DNA of 12,832 bases from Flavobacterium psychrophilum (GCA_945878515.1 CAMCTL010000098.1:1-12832), one strand, 5' to 3'. Shown: positions 1-6,640, numbered from the stretch's first letter. The notes: a model not told the origin generated them from the sequence alone. Made by a program: numbers and translations.

Positions 1-386
1 GAGTTTCCAGGCGAAAGGATTTCAATAATTAAATCCGGAGCGCCAAGACAGCCTCTGTCGTCTAGTTTGTCCTTATCACAAATTACACAAATATCGGGTT
101 GGAATACGGTCGAAATCTCTCTGTCGGAAGTGCTTTTTTTATAGTTAATTAAGCGCACATCAAATGGAGCAACATAAACATTGCAAGGGGTTTTCTTGAA
201 AAAATTACCAACAGCCAGAGATAGTTGAAAAGAAACTTCCTGATGCTTTCTACTTGGAGCAGGACTCATTTTGAAAATTTTTCCTTTCAGAATCTCTAAT
301 CTTTCTTGAAAATCCCAAGTAAGATAATCCGCATATGTGTAGGATTTTGTAAGATCTAAAGTATTGATGTCGGTTACAGTAGTCAT
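1..386 (-). CDS. Uma2-family (DUF820) putative nuclease, 3' end cut by the window edge
   Basis: The reading frame opens with ATG at 386-384, preceded by an AAGGA ribosome-binding site a few bases upstream, and gives 128 residues before leaving the window without a stop. The pattern is that of the Uma2/DUF820 family, a PD-(D/E)XK nuclease-like fold: an N-terminal 'YTYADYL' start (about 16-22), 'RLEILKGKIFKMSPAPSRKHQEV' features (about 29-51), the motif PDICVI with Asp98, and the IEILSPGN motif with Glu122. These acidic residues match the expected metal-binding pair. The next catalytic Lys/Glu block should lie beyond the window. Uma2 proteins are numerous in cyanobacteria and occur in Bacteroidetes, but their biological role is poorly known and nuclease activity is inferred from the fold. 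The gene follows sufD on the same strand but is separated from it by 204 bases and has its own promoter-like -7 box, so it is probably an independent unit. Confidence 0.85.
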   Translation of the reverse strand, partial: MTTVTDINTLDLTKSYTYADYLTWDFQERLEILKGKIFKMSPAPSRKHQEVSFQLSLAVGNFFKKTPCNVYVAPFDVRLINYKKSTSDREISTVFQPDICVICDKDKLDDRGCLGAPDLIIEILSPGN

Positions 387-406
387 AAGTCCTTGATTTT
401 AATATT

Positions 407-414
407 CAAAGATA
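407..414 (-). promoter_or_regulatory. Candidate -7 box for the Uma2 gene
   Basis: Read on the minus strand this is TATCTTTG, an exact match to the Bacteroidetes sigma-A -7 consensus TAnnTTTG, about 20 bases before the ATG at 386. No TTTG was found at the right distance for a -33 box, so the call rests on one element. Confidence 0.4.
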
Positions 415-439
415 ACAATTTTTTCCTTTGTTGGTTTTT

Positions 440-583
440 TGCCCCTGATAGAAATGGAAAGCCTTTTGTAGCAATACTGCAATTTTTCTAAACAAAAAAG
501 AGCGACCAACGGAAGCTCCTTTATTGTTTTTAGAAAAATGCTGTAGTGCCAAAAAGCTTGAAATGGATAGCAGGATTAGGCAC
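440..583. ncRNA. Structured intergenic element, possible Flavo-1-like RNA
   Basis: This stretch between sufD and the Uma2 gene folds into nested inverted repeats. The outermost pairing is TGCC near 440 with GGCA near 579-582. Next, AAGCcTTTT (459-467) pairs with AAAAaGCTT (551-559). A long inner stem follows, with GCAATTTTTCTAAACAA (479-495) facing TTGTTTTTAGAAAAATGC (525-542) and GAGC/GCTC at the tip around GACCAACGGAA. GAAATGG occurs on both sides (451-457 and 560-566), next to GATAG and GGATAG. I recognise this kind of sequence as a recurring flavobacterial intergenic element, and the Flavo-1 RNA family is the first identity to test. That match is from memory and is not proven here. The transcribed strand is not clear. 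If it is not an RNA, it could be a repeat element or the terminator of the suf operon. Confidence 0.5.
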
Positions 584-590
584 TGAAAAT

Positions 591-1904
591 TTACAAATCA
601 AACCCTATTTTCACGCCTAATTTGTCGGCAATGATTTTAGTTATTCTTTGTTTCAATTCTGGGATTTTAATGTTTTCTATAACCGCATTTGAGAAAGCGT
701 ACATCAATAATGCTTTGGCTTCTTTCTTAGGGATTCCACGTTGTTGCATGTAAAATAGTGCGGTCTCGTCTAACTGACCAATAGTACAGCCGTGAGAACA
801 TTTTACATCATCCGCAAAAATCTCTAGTTGTGGTTTCGCATTTATTGTTGATTTGTTGCCCAACAAAATATTGTTGCTTTTTTGGAAAGCGTTGGTTTTT
901 TGTGCTTCTTTTTCTACAAAAATCTTTCCGTTAAAAACTCCAGTAGAACTCTCGGAAAAAATTCCTTTGTAATCTTGGAAGCTTTCGCAATTTGGCGATG
1001 AGTGATGCACCAAAGTGTAATGATCCACATGTTGCTTGTCGCCAATAATTGTAATGCCGTTTAGTGTGCTTGTCAATCGTTCTCCAAAATGATAGAAATT
1101 CAAATTGTTTCTAGTCAAATTTCCACCAAAAGAGAAAGTTTGAACCGAAACGTGACTTTCTTGTTTTTGAGAAACGTAAGTGTTGTCAATTAAATTGGCT
1201 TCGTTATTGTCGTTTTGTACTTTATAATAATCGACAATAGCTCGTTTTTGTGCAAAAATCTCGGTAACCGAATTGGTCAAAACCGGGTTTTCGTTCAAAC
1301 TTTGGTGTCTTTCGATGATTTGAACGTGTGAGTTTTCGCCAACAATTATTAAATTTCTTGGTTGAACCAAAAGTGCAGCTTCGTTTCCCGTAGAGAAATA
1401 CATAATTTCTATTGGTTTCAGAGCCACGGTACTTTTCGGTATATTGATATAGGCTCCTTCATTGGCGAAAGCCGTATTTAAAGAAGTCAAACTCTCCTCT
1501 TTACTGGCAATTTGGTTAAAATAGGTGTCAATAACCATTTTGTATTTTGGCTTGTTCAATGCTGATGACATCAAGCAAACATCAATTCCTTCGTGGGTTG
1601 TAGAAGACAAATGGGAATTAAAAGCGCCATCGATAAATACCAATTTGTAGGTATCGATTTCATGGATGAAATATTTTTTTACGTCCTTGAATTCTATTGC
1701 GTTTTCGTGTTTTGGAAACACGCTAAAGTCATTTTTTAAAATGGCATTTAGCGAAGTGTATTTCCAAGATTCCTCTTTTTTGGTTGGGAAACCTTTATTT
1801 TCAAAGTTTTTTATAGCCTTAGTTCGTACATCGTGAAGTTCAGAATGAACATCGATTTTCTCTTCGAATGCCATAAAAGACGATAGTAATTTTTCTTTTA
1901 ACAT
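591..1904 (-). CDS. sufD: Fe-S cluster assembly protein SufD
   Basis: A 437-residue SufD, the catalytically important partner of SufB in the cytoplasmic SufBC2D complex that assembles Fe-S clusters. Recognition rests on the C-terminal half: ADDVKCSHGCTIGQLDE (364-380) followed by LFYMQQRGIPKKEA (383-396) and LLMYAFSNAVIE (399-410), which align with the E. coli SufD segment holding His360. That residue corresponds to His371 here, with Cys369 beside it. The N-terminal part (about 1-60, including ESWKYTSL) is the usual helical region, and the middle is the repetitive beta-helix core. The chosen ATG (1904-1902) follows an A-rich leader and lies 11 bases downstream of a long hairpin; Met11 is a less likely alternative start. 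It is the last suf gene visible. Length is normal for the family and no key residue is missing. Confidence 0.97.
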   Translation of the reverse strand: MLKEKLLSSFMAFEEKIDVHSELHDVRTKAIKNFENKGFPTKKEESWKYTSLNAILKNDFSVFPKHENAIEFKDVKKYFIHEIDTYKLVFIDGAFNSHLSSTTHEGIDVCLMSSALNKPKYKMVIDTYFNQIASKEESLTSLNTAFANEGAYINIPKSTVALKPIEIMYFSTGNEAALLVQPRNLIIVGENSHVQIIERHQSLNENPVLTNSVTEIFAQKRAIVDYYKVQNDNNEANLIDNTYVSQKQESHVSVQTFSFGGNLTRNNLNFYHFGERLTSTLNGITIIGDKQHVDHYTLVHHSSPNCESFQDYKGIFSESSTGVFNGKIFVEKEAQKTNAFQKSNNILLGNKSTINAKPQLEIFADDVKCSHGCTIGQLDETALFYMQQRGIPKKEAKALLMYAFSNAVIENIKIPELKQRITKIIADKLGVKIGFDL

Positions 1905-1915
1905 TTTTATTAATT

Positions 1916-1980
1916 GTTTAAAGTTTAAGGTTTAAAAGTTTAAAGTTGCCAAGAACAACTTTAAACTTTAAACTTTAAAC
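1916..1980 (-). repeat. Long AT-rich hairpin of TTTAAAG-type heptamers between sufC and sufD
   Basis: The left arm (1916-1948) and right arm (1956-1980) are inverted copies, with a seven-base loop at 1949-1955. Each arm is built from tandem heptamers of the type GTTTAAA/TTTAAAC; the left arm is longer by about one imperfect unit. In the suf mRNA this stem would end 11 bases before the sufD ATG. There is no following U-run before the start codon typical of a terminator, so an mRNA processing, stability or translation role is more plausible than termination, although function is inference. Confidence 0.75.
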
Positions 1981-1986
1981 AAATTT

Positions 1987-2739
1987 TTATGATTCTTGTT
2001 CTTGTTTAATCCAGTCGTATCCTTTTTCTTCTAGTTCGTGAGCCAACTCTTTTCCTCCAGATTTTACAATTTTTCCGTTGTGCAATACGTGAACAAAATC
2101 AGGAACGATATAATCCAATAATCTTTGGTAGTGTGTAATAACTAATATTGCATTTTTGTCGCTTTTCAGTTTGTTGACACCATTGGCAACTATACGCAAA
2201 GCATCAATATCTAATCCAGAATCGGTTTCATCAAGTATGGCGAGTTTTGGTTCGAGCATAGCCATTTGAAAAATTTCGTTCCGCTTTTTCTCTCCACCTG
2301 AAAATCCTTCGTTTAAAGAACGAGACAAAAATTTACGGTCAATTTCCAATAATTCTGATTTTTCACGAATGAATTTCAGCATTTCGTTAGCCGGCATTTC
2401 TTCTAATTTGTTGGCTTTGCGCGTTTCGTTGATTGCCGTTCTCATAAAGTTTGTTACTGAAACTCCGGGAATTTCGACAGGATATTGGAAAGAAAGGAAA
2501 ACGCCTTTGTGCGCTCTTTCTTCTGGAGCCAATTCCGAAAGATCTTCTCCATCCAACGAGATTTCGCCTTCAGTAACTTCGTAATTTTCGTTTCCAGCAA
2601 TAACTGCAGAAAGTGTGCTTTTCCCGGCACCGTTTGGTCCCATAATGGCGTGAATTTCTCCTGCTTTTACTTCAAGGTTGATTCCTTTAAGGATTTCTTT
2701 ATCTCCAATGGACGCGTGTAAATTTTTTATTGATAACAT
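1987..2739 (-). CDS. sufC: Fe-S cluster assembly ATPase SufC
   Basis: A 250-residue ABC-type ATPase that powers the SufBC2D scaffold in the cytoplasm; unlike transporter ATPases it works with soluble partners. All nucleotide-binding elements are present: Walker A GPNGAGKS (34-41), the Q-loop region around [10 protein letters not shown] (83-92), signature FSGGEKKR (146-153), Walker B LAILDE with Glu171 (166-171), D-loop SGLD (174-177) and switch His203 in ITHYQR. The [11 protein letters not shown] sequence after Walker B is characteristic of SufC. The ATG lies 11 bases after the stop codon of the YoeB-like toxin gene, behind an A-rich tract, instead of directly after sufB as usual. The protein is full length and looks fully functional. 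Its GC content is about 39% in a hand count of 2221-2340 (47/120), clearly above that of the cassette just upstream. Confidence 0.97.
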   Translation of the reverse strand: MLSIKNLHASIGDKEILKGINLEVKAGEIHAIMGPNGAGKSTLSAVIAGNENYEVTEGEISLDGEDLSELAPEERAHKGVFLSFQYPVEIPGVSVTNFMRTAINETRKANKLEEMPANEMLKFIREKSELLEIDRKFLSRSLNEGFSGGEKKRNEIFQMAMLEPKLAILDETDSGLDIDALRIVANGVNKLKSDKNAILVITHYQRLLDYIVPDFVHVLHNGKIVKSGGKELAHELEEKGYDWIKQEQES

Positions 2740-2750
2740 TTTTTTTTTGT

Positions 2751-3023
2751 TTATTCGTAATGACCTTTTAATGATATAATACTTAGAATATTTACAGTAT
2801 TTTCGTCTATAATTTCGTAAATAATTCGATGTTCCTGATTAATTCTCCTTGACCAATAACCTGATAAATTATATTTTAAAGGTTCTGGTTTGCCAATGCC
2901 TTCAAAAGGATGTAATTGAATATCTTCAATTAAAGAATATATTTTATTCAATACCGATTTATTGCCCGATTTAATCCAAAAATCTAAATCAGCTTTGGCT
3001 TTGCTCGAAAAATCTATTTGCAT
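2751..3023 (-). CDS. yoeB: YoeB/Txe-family mRNA interferase toxin
   Basis: A 90-residue RelE-superfamily toxin. YoeB cleaves mRNA in the ribosomal A site. The match to E. coli YoeB is strong through [22 protein letters not shown] (39-60) and [11 protein letters not shown] (61-71). Catalytic residues equivalent to E. coli Glu46, Arg65, His83 and Tyr84 are all present as Glu47, Arg66, His88 and Tyr89, so the toxin is predicted active; one extra residue (Glu90) follows the usual terminal Tyr. The ATG overlaps the end of the upstream gene by ten bases (ATGCAAATAG), the typical translational coupling of an antitoxin-toxin pair. The unusual point is location: it sits between sufB and sufC on the operon strand, 11 bases before sufC. 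GC is about 29% across the toxin-antitoxin block (hand count 120/420 over 2761-3180), lower than the suf genes, which suggests acquisition. Confidence 0.93.
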   Translation of the reverse strand: MQIDFSSKAKADLDFWIKSGNKSVLNKIYSLIEDIQLHPFEGIGKPEPLKYNLSGYWSRRINQEHRIIYEIIDENTVNILSIISLKGHYE

Positions 3024-3217
3024 AATTCTTTCAATTCTTCCATTGTCATTCTAATTCGTTTACCTTCTCTTACTTCTTTTGCAGCCTCCAAAATTTCTTT
3101 TACAAATTCTGGATTATATGGTTTTTCTTCTTTTTCGATTTCAAAACCTAATGATTTTGCCAATGATTTCAAAGCGGGTAAATCTTTTTTCTTGACGTTT
3201 TTTAAAACTATATCCAT
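3014..3217 (-). CDS. Small antitoxin-like protein paired with YoeB (DUF2683-like)
   Basis: A 67-residue protein encoded immediately before the YoeB-like toxin and overlapping it by ten bases, so its role as antitoxin is inferred from position and size. The sequence begins with a short hydrophobic strand (MDIVLKNV), continues with a charged helix (KKKDLPALKSLAKSLGFEIE, 9-28), a linker, and an acidic/basic C-terminal helical part (FVKEILEAAKEVREGKRIRM, 38-57, then [11 protein letters not shown]). The C-terminal part would be the expected toxin-neutralising segment. It does not look like YefM, the usual Phd-type partner of YoeB; I see no recognisable DNA-binding domain. Similar small proteins with this start are common in Bacteroidetes next to RelE/YoeB-type toxins, and DUF2683 is the family I would test. 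If it lacks DNA binding, the pair may depend on the suf promoter for its transcription. Confidence 0.8.
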   Translation of the reverse strand: MDIVLKNVKKKDLPALKSLAKSLGFEIEKEEKPYNPEFVKEILEAAKEVREGKRIRMTMEELKELCK

Positions 3218-3235
3218 AATTTAAAATCATAAAAA

Positions 3236-3679
3236 TTAATTTTCTATTTTAGCTAATTCTTCAACAATCTGTAAATTCCAAAACTCGTTTTCTTTTGAAA
3301 CAATTATGGTTTTAAAATTATATCTTTCTCCTTCCATTTGAACTCCAATAGAGTCATCGATATGTATGTCAATATTAAATTTTGGCGGATATTTTGAGCA
3401 AACAATTTTTACAAATTTGTTATGTTCTTGTTGATTAATTATACTTTTAATACTTATACCGTAAGAAAGAAACATCGTTTTTATTCTTAGTTTACTTCTA
3501 TATGAAGCGGTGTAAATATAAACATCATATTTTCTTTTTTTTAGTTCTTTAAATAATTCTAAACTTCCAATTCTTAATTTTTCGATTTTAAAAATCTTTT
3601 GTAAAAAGTTCTGTTTTTCAACTGCAAATTTAGTTGATGTCGGAATTAAAGTATCATCTAAATCGAAAGAAATAATCAT
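3236..3679 (-). CDS. HAD-superfamily hydrolase, small phosphatase-like protein
   Basis: A 147-residue haloacid-dehalogenase fold protein. Motif I is ISFDLDDTLI with nucleophile Asp6 and acid/base Asp8. Motif II is the Thr in YIYTAS (Thr57). A motif III Lys lies in the HNKFVK segment (86-91), and motif IV is HIDDS with Asp108-Asp109. The catalytic set therefore looks complete for phosphoryl transfer, but it has almost no cap domain and the substrate cannot be predicted. Cytoplasmic, with no signal or membrane segment. It starts 12 bases after the sufB stop and ends 18 bases before the antitoxin start, so it is locked into the same transcript. GC is about 24% (hand count 101/420 over 3241-3660) against about 38% in sufB (69/180 over 4201-4380), which points to a different origin from the suf genes. 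It has no known role in Fe-S assembly. Confidence 0.85.
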   Translation of the reverse strand: MIISFDLDDTLIPTSTKFAVEKQNFLQKIFKIEKLRIGSLELFKELKKRKYDVYIYTASYRSKLRIKTMFLSYGISIKSIINQQEHNKFVKIVCSKYPPKFNIDIHIDDSIGVQMEGERYNFKTIIVSKENEFWNLQIVEELAKIEN

Positions 3680-3691
3680 ACAAATGATGTT

Positions 3692-5140
3692 TTATCCCAC
3701 ACTTCCTTCTAACGAAATTTCCAATAATTTCTGTGCTTCAACAGCAAATTCCATTGGTAATTTGTTCAAAACGTCTTTGCTGAAACCGTTTACGATTAAA
3801 GCAATAGCTTTCTCGGTTGGAATGCCACGTTGGTTGCAATAGAAAACTTGGTCTTCGCCAATTTTACTCGTCGTGGCCTCGTGTTCGATTTTTGCCGATG
3901 GATTTTTGCTTTCGATATATGGAAAAGTATTCGCACTGCAATTATTTCCCATCAAAAGCGAATCGCATTGCGAAAAGTTCCTTGCGTTTTCTGCATTTGG
4001 ACCTACTTTTACCAATCCTCTATAACTATTGTGCGATTTTCCTGCAGAGATTCCTTTGGAAATAATAGTTGATTTCGTGTTTTTGCCAAGGTGAATCATT
4101 TTGGTTCCTGTATCAGCTTGCTGGAAATTATTGGTTACGGCGATGGAGTAAAATTCACCCACAGAATTATCTCCTTTTAAAATAACCGATGGATATTTCC
4201 AAGTAATTGCAGAACCGGTTTCGACTTGTGTCCAGGATATTTTTGCATTTTTTTCACACAAACCTCTCTTGGTTACAAAATTGAAAACACCGCCTTTTCC
4301 TTCCTTGTTTCCAGGATACCAGTTTTGTACGGTCGAATATTTAATTTCGGCACCATCTAAAGCAATCAATTCAACACAAGCAGCGTGCAATTGATTTTCG
4401 TCACGGCTTGGAGCTGTACAGCCTTCTAGATAACTTACATAACTGCCTTCATCTGCAATTAGCAGTGTTCTTTCGAATTGTCCAGTTCCCGCTTGATTAA
4501 TACGGAAGTAAGTCGATAATTCCATTGGACAATGAACCCCTTTTGGAATGTAACAAAAACTTCCATCTGAGAAAACTGCCGAATTTAATGCTGCGTAAAA
4601 GTTGTCTTTTTGTGGAATAACAGTACCAAGATATTTTCGGACCAATTCCGGATGTTCTTTAATTGCTTCGGAAATACTCATAAAAATGATTCCTTTTTCG
4701 CCCAATGTTTTCTTGAATGTAGTCGCTACCGAAACCGAATCTACTACAATATCCATAGCAACGTTGTTCATCATTTTTTGCTCATCGACTGAGATTCCTA
4801 ACTTTTTGTACATTTCTAAAAGTTCAGGATCGACATCGTCTAAAGTTTTATTGGGATCGATTGCTTTTGGTGCAGAATAATAGGAAATAGCCTGAAAATC
4901 GGGTTTATCATATTGTACATTTGCCCATTCAGGTTCTATCATTTGTTCCCAAGCACGAAAAGCCTCAATGCGCCAGTCGGTCATCCATTGCGGTTCTTCT
5001 TTTTTCTTAGAGATGGCTCGAACGATATCTTCATTTAAACCTATAGGAAAAGTTTCCGATTCTAAATCGGTATAAAATCCGTACTCGTACTCTTTGGTTT
5101 CGAGTTCTATTTTTAAATCGTCTTCTGTGTATTTTGACAT
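3692..5140 (-). CDS. sufB: Fe-S cluster assembly scaffold SufB
   Basis: A 482-residue SufB, scaffold of the SufBC2D complex on which Fe-S clusters are built in the cytoplasm. Conserved landmarks in order: [15 protein letters not shown] (50-64), ISYYSAPK (85-92), [10 protein letters not shown] (196-205), [19 protein letters not shown] (239-257), [12 protein letters not shown] (387-398), [23 protein letters not shown] (418-440) and the C-terminal [18 protein letters not shown]. Residues matching E. coli SufB Cys254, Cys405, His433 and Glu434 are present as Cys241, Cys392, His420 and Glu421, all with the same offset of 13, so the sulfur-receiving and cluster-forming residues are intact. Length is close to the E. 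coli protein. The ATG is preceded by an A/T-rich leader and by a long hairpin ending 13 bases upstream. It follows the sufA-like gene and is followed after 12 bases by the HAD gene instead of by sufC. Confidence 0.98.
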   Translation of the reverse strand: MSKYTEDDLKIELETKEYEYGFYTDLESETFPIGLNEDIVRAISKKKEEPQWMTDWRIEAFRAWEQMIEPEWANVQYDKPDFQAISYYSAPKAIDPNKTLDDVDPELLEMYKKLGISVDEQKMMNNVAMDIVVDSVSVATTFKKTLGEKGIIFMSISEAIKEHPELVRKYLGTVIPQKDNFYAALNSAVFSDGSFCYIPKGVHCPMELSTYFRINQAGTGQFERTLLIADEGSYVSYLEGCTAPSRDENQLHAACVELIALDGAEIKYSTVQNWYPGNKEGKGGVFNFVTKRGLCEKNAKISWTQVETGSAITWKYPSVILKGDNSVGEFYSIAVTNNFQQADTGTKMIHLGKNTKSTIISKGISAGKSHNSYRGLVKVGPNAENARNFSQCDSLLMGNNCSANTFPYIESKNPSAKIEHEATTSKIGEDQVFYCNQRGIPTEKAIALIVNGFSKDVLNKLPMEFAVEAQKLLEISLEGSVG

Positions 5141-5153
5141 ATTATTTTTTTTA

Positions 5154-5211
5154 AAACCATTAAGAAATTAAAGTTCATTAAGGCTTAATAAACTTAATTT
5201 CTTAATGGTTT
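5154..5211 (-). repeat. Near-perfect 28-bp hairpin just upstream of sufB
   Basis: AAACCATTAAGAAATTAA (from 5154) is exactly inverted in TTAATTTCTTAATGGTTT (ending 5211), and the inner parts AGTTCATTAAG and CTTAATAAACT continue the stem almost to a one-base tip. In the mRNA, which runs right to left, the stem would finish 13 bases before the sufB ATG and be followed by a mixed U/A tract. It could attenuate or process the transcript between the sufA-like gene and sufB, or protect the sufBCD portion. Its placement mirrors that of the hairpin in front of sufD. Confidence 0.78.
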
Positions 5212-5236
5212 AAATCTTTTTATTTTTGAAATTTGC

Positions 5237-5566
5237 TTAAAGCGAAAAACTCTCTCCGCAACCACAAGTTCTACTTGCGTTAGGATTATTAAAAACAAAT
5301 CCTTTTCCGTTTAATCCACCAGAAAATTCTAGTATAGTTCCCGCTAAATAGAGAAATGATTTTTTTTCTACAGCAATTTTTACATTATTATCTTCGAAAA
5401 CTTTATCGTTTTCACCTATTTGCTTGTCAAAAGTTAAATCATACGACAATCCTGAGCAACCTCCAGATTTTACGCCAACTCGAACATAATCTTGAGTGGC
5501 GTCAAAACCATCGTCCTTCATCATATCGACAATTTTTTTACTAGCTGATTCAGATACTTGTATCAT
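5237..5566 (-). CDS. sufA: A-type Fe-S carrier protein (HesB/IscA/SufA family)
   Basis: A 109-residue A-type carrier, which binds iron or a [2Fe-2S]/[4Fe-4S] cluster and passes it to client proteins. The three family cysteines are present: Cys37 in KSGGCSGLSYDL (33-44) and Cys101/Cys103 in the C-terminal TCGCGESF. The segment LEFSGGLNGKGFVFNNPNA (79-97) is typical of the family, and the length matches. The ATG (5566-5564) lies about 30 bases after a consensus Bacteroidetes promoter, so this is the first gene of the suf operon; sufB follows after a 96-base spacer holding a hairpin. SufA, IscA and ErpA cannot be separated by sequence alone; the sufA name rests on the operon context. No unusual residues are seen. 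Confidence 0.93.
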   Translation of the reverse strand: MIQVSESASKKIVDMMKDDGFDATQDYVRVGVKSGGCSGLSYDLTFDKQIGENDKVFEDNNVKIAVEKKSFLYLAGTILEFSGGLNGKGFVFNNPNASRTCGCGESFSL

Positions 5567-5597
5567 AACGTTATTTATAATTTTTCTAAATAAAGCA

Positions 5598-5629
5598 CAA
5601 AGATATTACAATTTAGGCTTGAAGTCAAA
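5598..5629 (-). promoter_or_regulatory. Bacteroidetes-type sigma-A promoter of the suf operon
   Basis: On the minus strand TTTG (5629-5626) is followed after 20 bases by TATCTTTG (5605-5598). Both boxes match the Bacteroidetes consensus TTTG / TAnnTTTG with normal spacing. A transcript starting just after it would have a leader of roughly 25-30 bases before the sufA-like ATG. No IscR-like or other operator was recognised. Confidence 0.7.
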
Positions 5630-5704
5630 CATCATAACATTTTTATAACTATTGCTGGATAGAAAAAGTTGATTTGGCTTAATTATATAAGTAAATGTAT
5701 TCGG

Positions 5705-5712
5705 TAACTTTG
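5705..5712 (+). promoter_or_regulatory. Candidate -7 box for the MBL-fold hydrolase gene
   Basis: TAACTTTG matches TAnnTTTG exactly and lies 28 bases before the ATG at 5741. No good TTTG was found about 19-20 bases upstream (the nearest, 5673-5676, is 28 bases away), so support is partial. Together with the suf promoter it makes 5567-5740 a divergent promoter region. Confidence 0.45.
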
Positions 5713-5740
5713 TTTCCTAATTGATTACAAAAAATAAAAT

Positions 5741-6601
5741 ATGAAGCTATACCCCATAGAAACCGGTAATTTTAAACTCGACGGTGGAGCAATGTTTGGC
5801 GTAGTGCCAAAAACAATTTGGAATAAGACAAATCCAGCGGATAACAACAATTTGATTGATCTTGCTGCAAGATGTTTGCTTATCGAAGACGGCAATCGCT
5901 TGATTTTGATTGACAATGGAATGGGCAACAAACAATCCGAGAAGTTTTTTGGCTATTATTCGCTTTGGGGAACACATTCTTTAGATAAATCTTTGGCAAA
6001 ATATGGTTTTCATCGCGATGATATTACTGATGTTTTTTTGACGCATTTGCATTTTGACCACTGTGGCGGAAGTGTCAACTTGAAAGCAGATAAAACCGGC
6101 TATGAAATAGCTTTTAAAAATGCCAAATATTGGACCAATAAAAATCATTGGGAATGGGCAACAAGCCCTAATGCACGAGAAAAAGCATCATTTTTATCCG
6201 AAAATATTTTACCTATTCAAGAAAGCGGACAATTGAATTTTTTAAAAATTCCCGAAGGTGATTTTGTAGAAAATTCGGAACTTGATTTTGGCGTTTTCTT
6301 TGTCAACGGTCACACCGAGAAAATGATGATTCCACACATTCAATACCAAGATAAAACCATTTGTTTTATGGCCGATTTGCTACCAACAGTAGGACATTTG
6401 CCTTTGCCTTATGTTATGGGTTATGATACAAGACCATTATTGACAATGCCCGAAAAGTCAAAATTCCTGAATACTGCTGCCGAAAACAATTACTATCTTT
6501 TCTTAGAGCACGATGCACACAACGAAATCATCACTGTAGAAAAAACCGAAAAAGGTGTTCGATTAAAAAATGTTTTTAGATGCGAGCAAATCCTTAAATA
6601 A
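5741..6601 (+). CDS. MBL-fold metallo-hydrolase
   Basis: A 286-residue cytoplasmic metallo-beta-lactamase-fold protein without signal peptide. The metal-binding motif THLHFDHCGG gives His102, His104, Asp106 and His107. Further predicted ligands are His191 in VNGHTEKM, Asp212 in CFMADLLP, and His257 (or His260) in FLEHDAHNE. This is the complete set for a two-metal site, so hydrolase activity is expected. The ligand arrangement is that of the broad group that includes AHL lactonases of the AiiA type and other esterase or lactonase-like members, but substrate cannot be assigned from sequence. It is transcribed divergently from the suf operon and is 72 bases upstream of the S8 protease gene, separated from it by a small hairpin, so the two may be independent units. 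The ATG is well supported by an A-rich leader. Confidence 0.88.
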   Translation: MKLYPIETGNFKLDGGAMFGVVPKTIWNKTNPADNNNLIDLAARCLLIEDGNRLILIDNGMGNKQSEKFFGYYSLWGTHSLDKSLAKYGFHRDDITDVFLTHLHFDHCGGSVNLKADKTGYEIAFKNAKYWTNKNHWEWATSPNAREKASFLSENILPIQESGQLNFLKIPEGDFVENSELDFGVFFVNGHTEKMMIPHIQYQDKTICFMADLLPTVGHLPLPYVMGYDTRPLLTMPEKSKFLNTAAENNYYLFLEHDAHNEIITVEKTEKGVRLKNVFRCEQILK

Positions 6602-6603
6602 TG

Positions 6604-6640
6604 TTAATTTTGTTCTGATATCTAACAAAATTGATATTTT
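6604..6640 (+). terminator. Weak terminator-like hairpin after the MBL gene
   Basis: AATTTTGTT (6606-6614) is perfectly inverted in AACAAAATT (6624-6632), with a nine-base loop and a short T-rich stretch (GATATTTTT) afterwards. The stem holds only one G-C pair per arm, so termination would be weak. Confidence 0.4.

Noticed and set aside
2369..2721. Plus-strand open frames inside sufC
   Set aside because: They lie antisense to a complete, strongly conserved ABC ATPase and show no recognisable domain; they are by-products of its codon pattern.
3817..4072. Two overlapping plus-strand open frames of about 80 codons within sufB
   Set aside because: Antisense to highly conserved SufB sequence, mutually overlapping and without ribosome-binding site or family resemblance.
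4602..4880. 92-codon plus-strand open frame within sufB
   Set aside because: Antisense to SufB residues that are conserved in the family; composition is Ser/Ile-rich as expected for a shadow frame.
5673..5712. TTTG at 5673-5676 as -33 box of the MBL gene
   Set aside because: Spacing to the -7 box is 28 bases, too long for the Bacteroidetes promoter; only the -7 box was kept.
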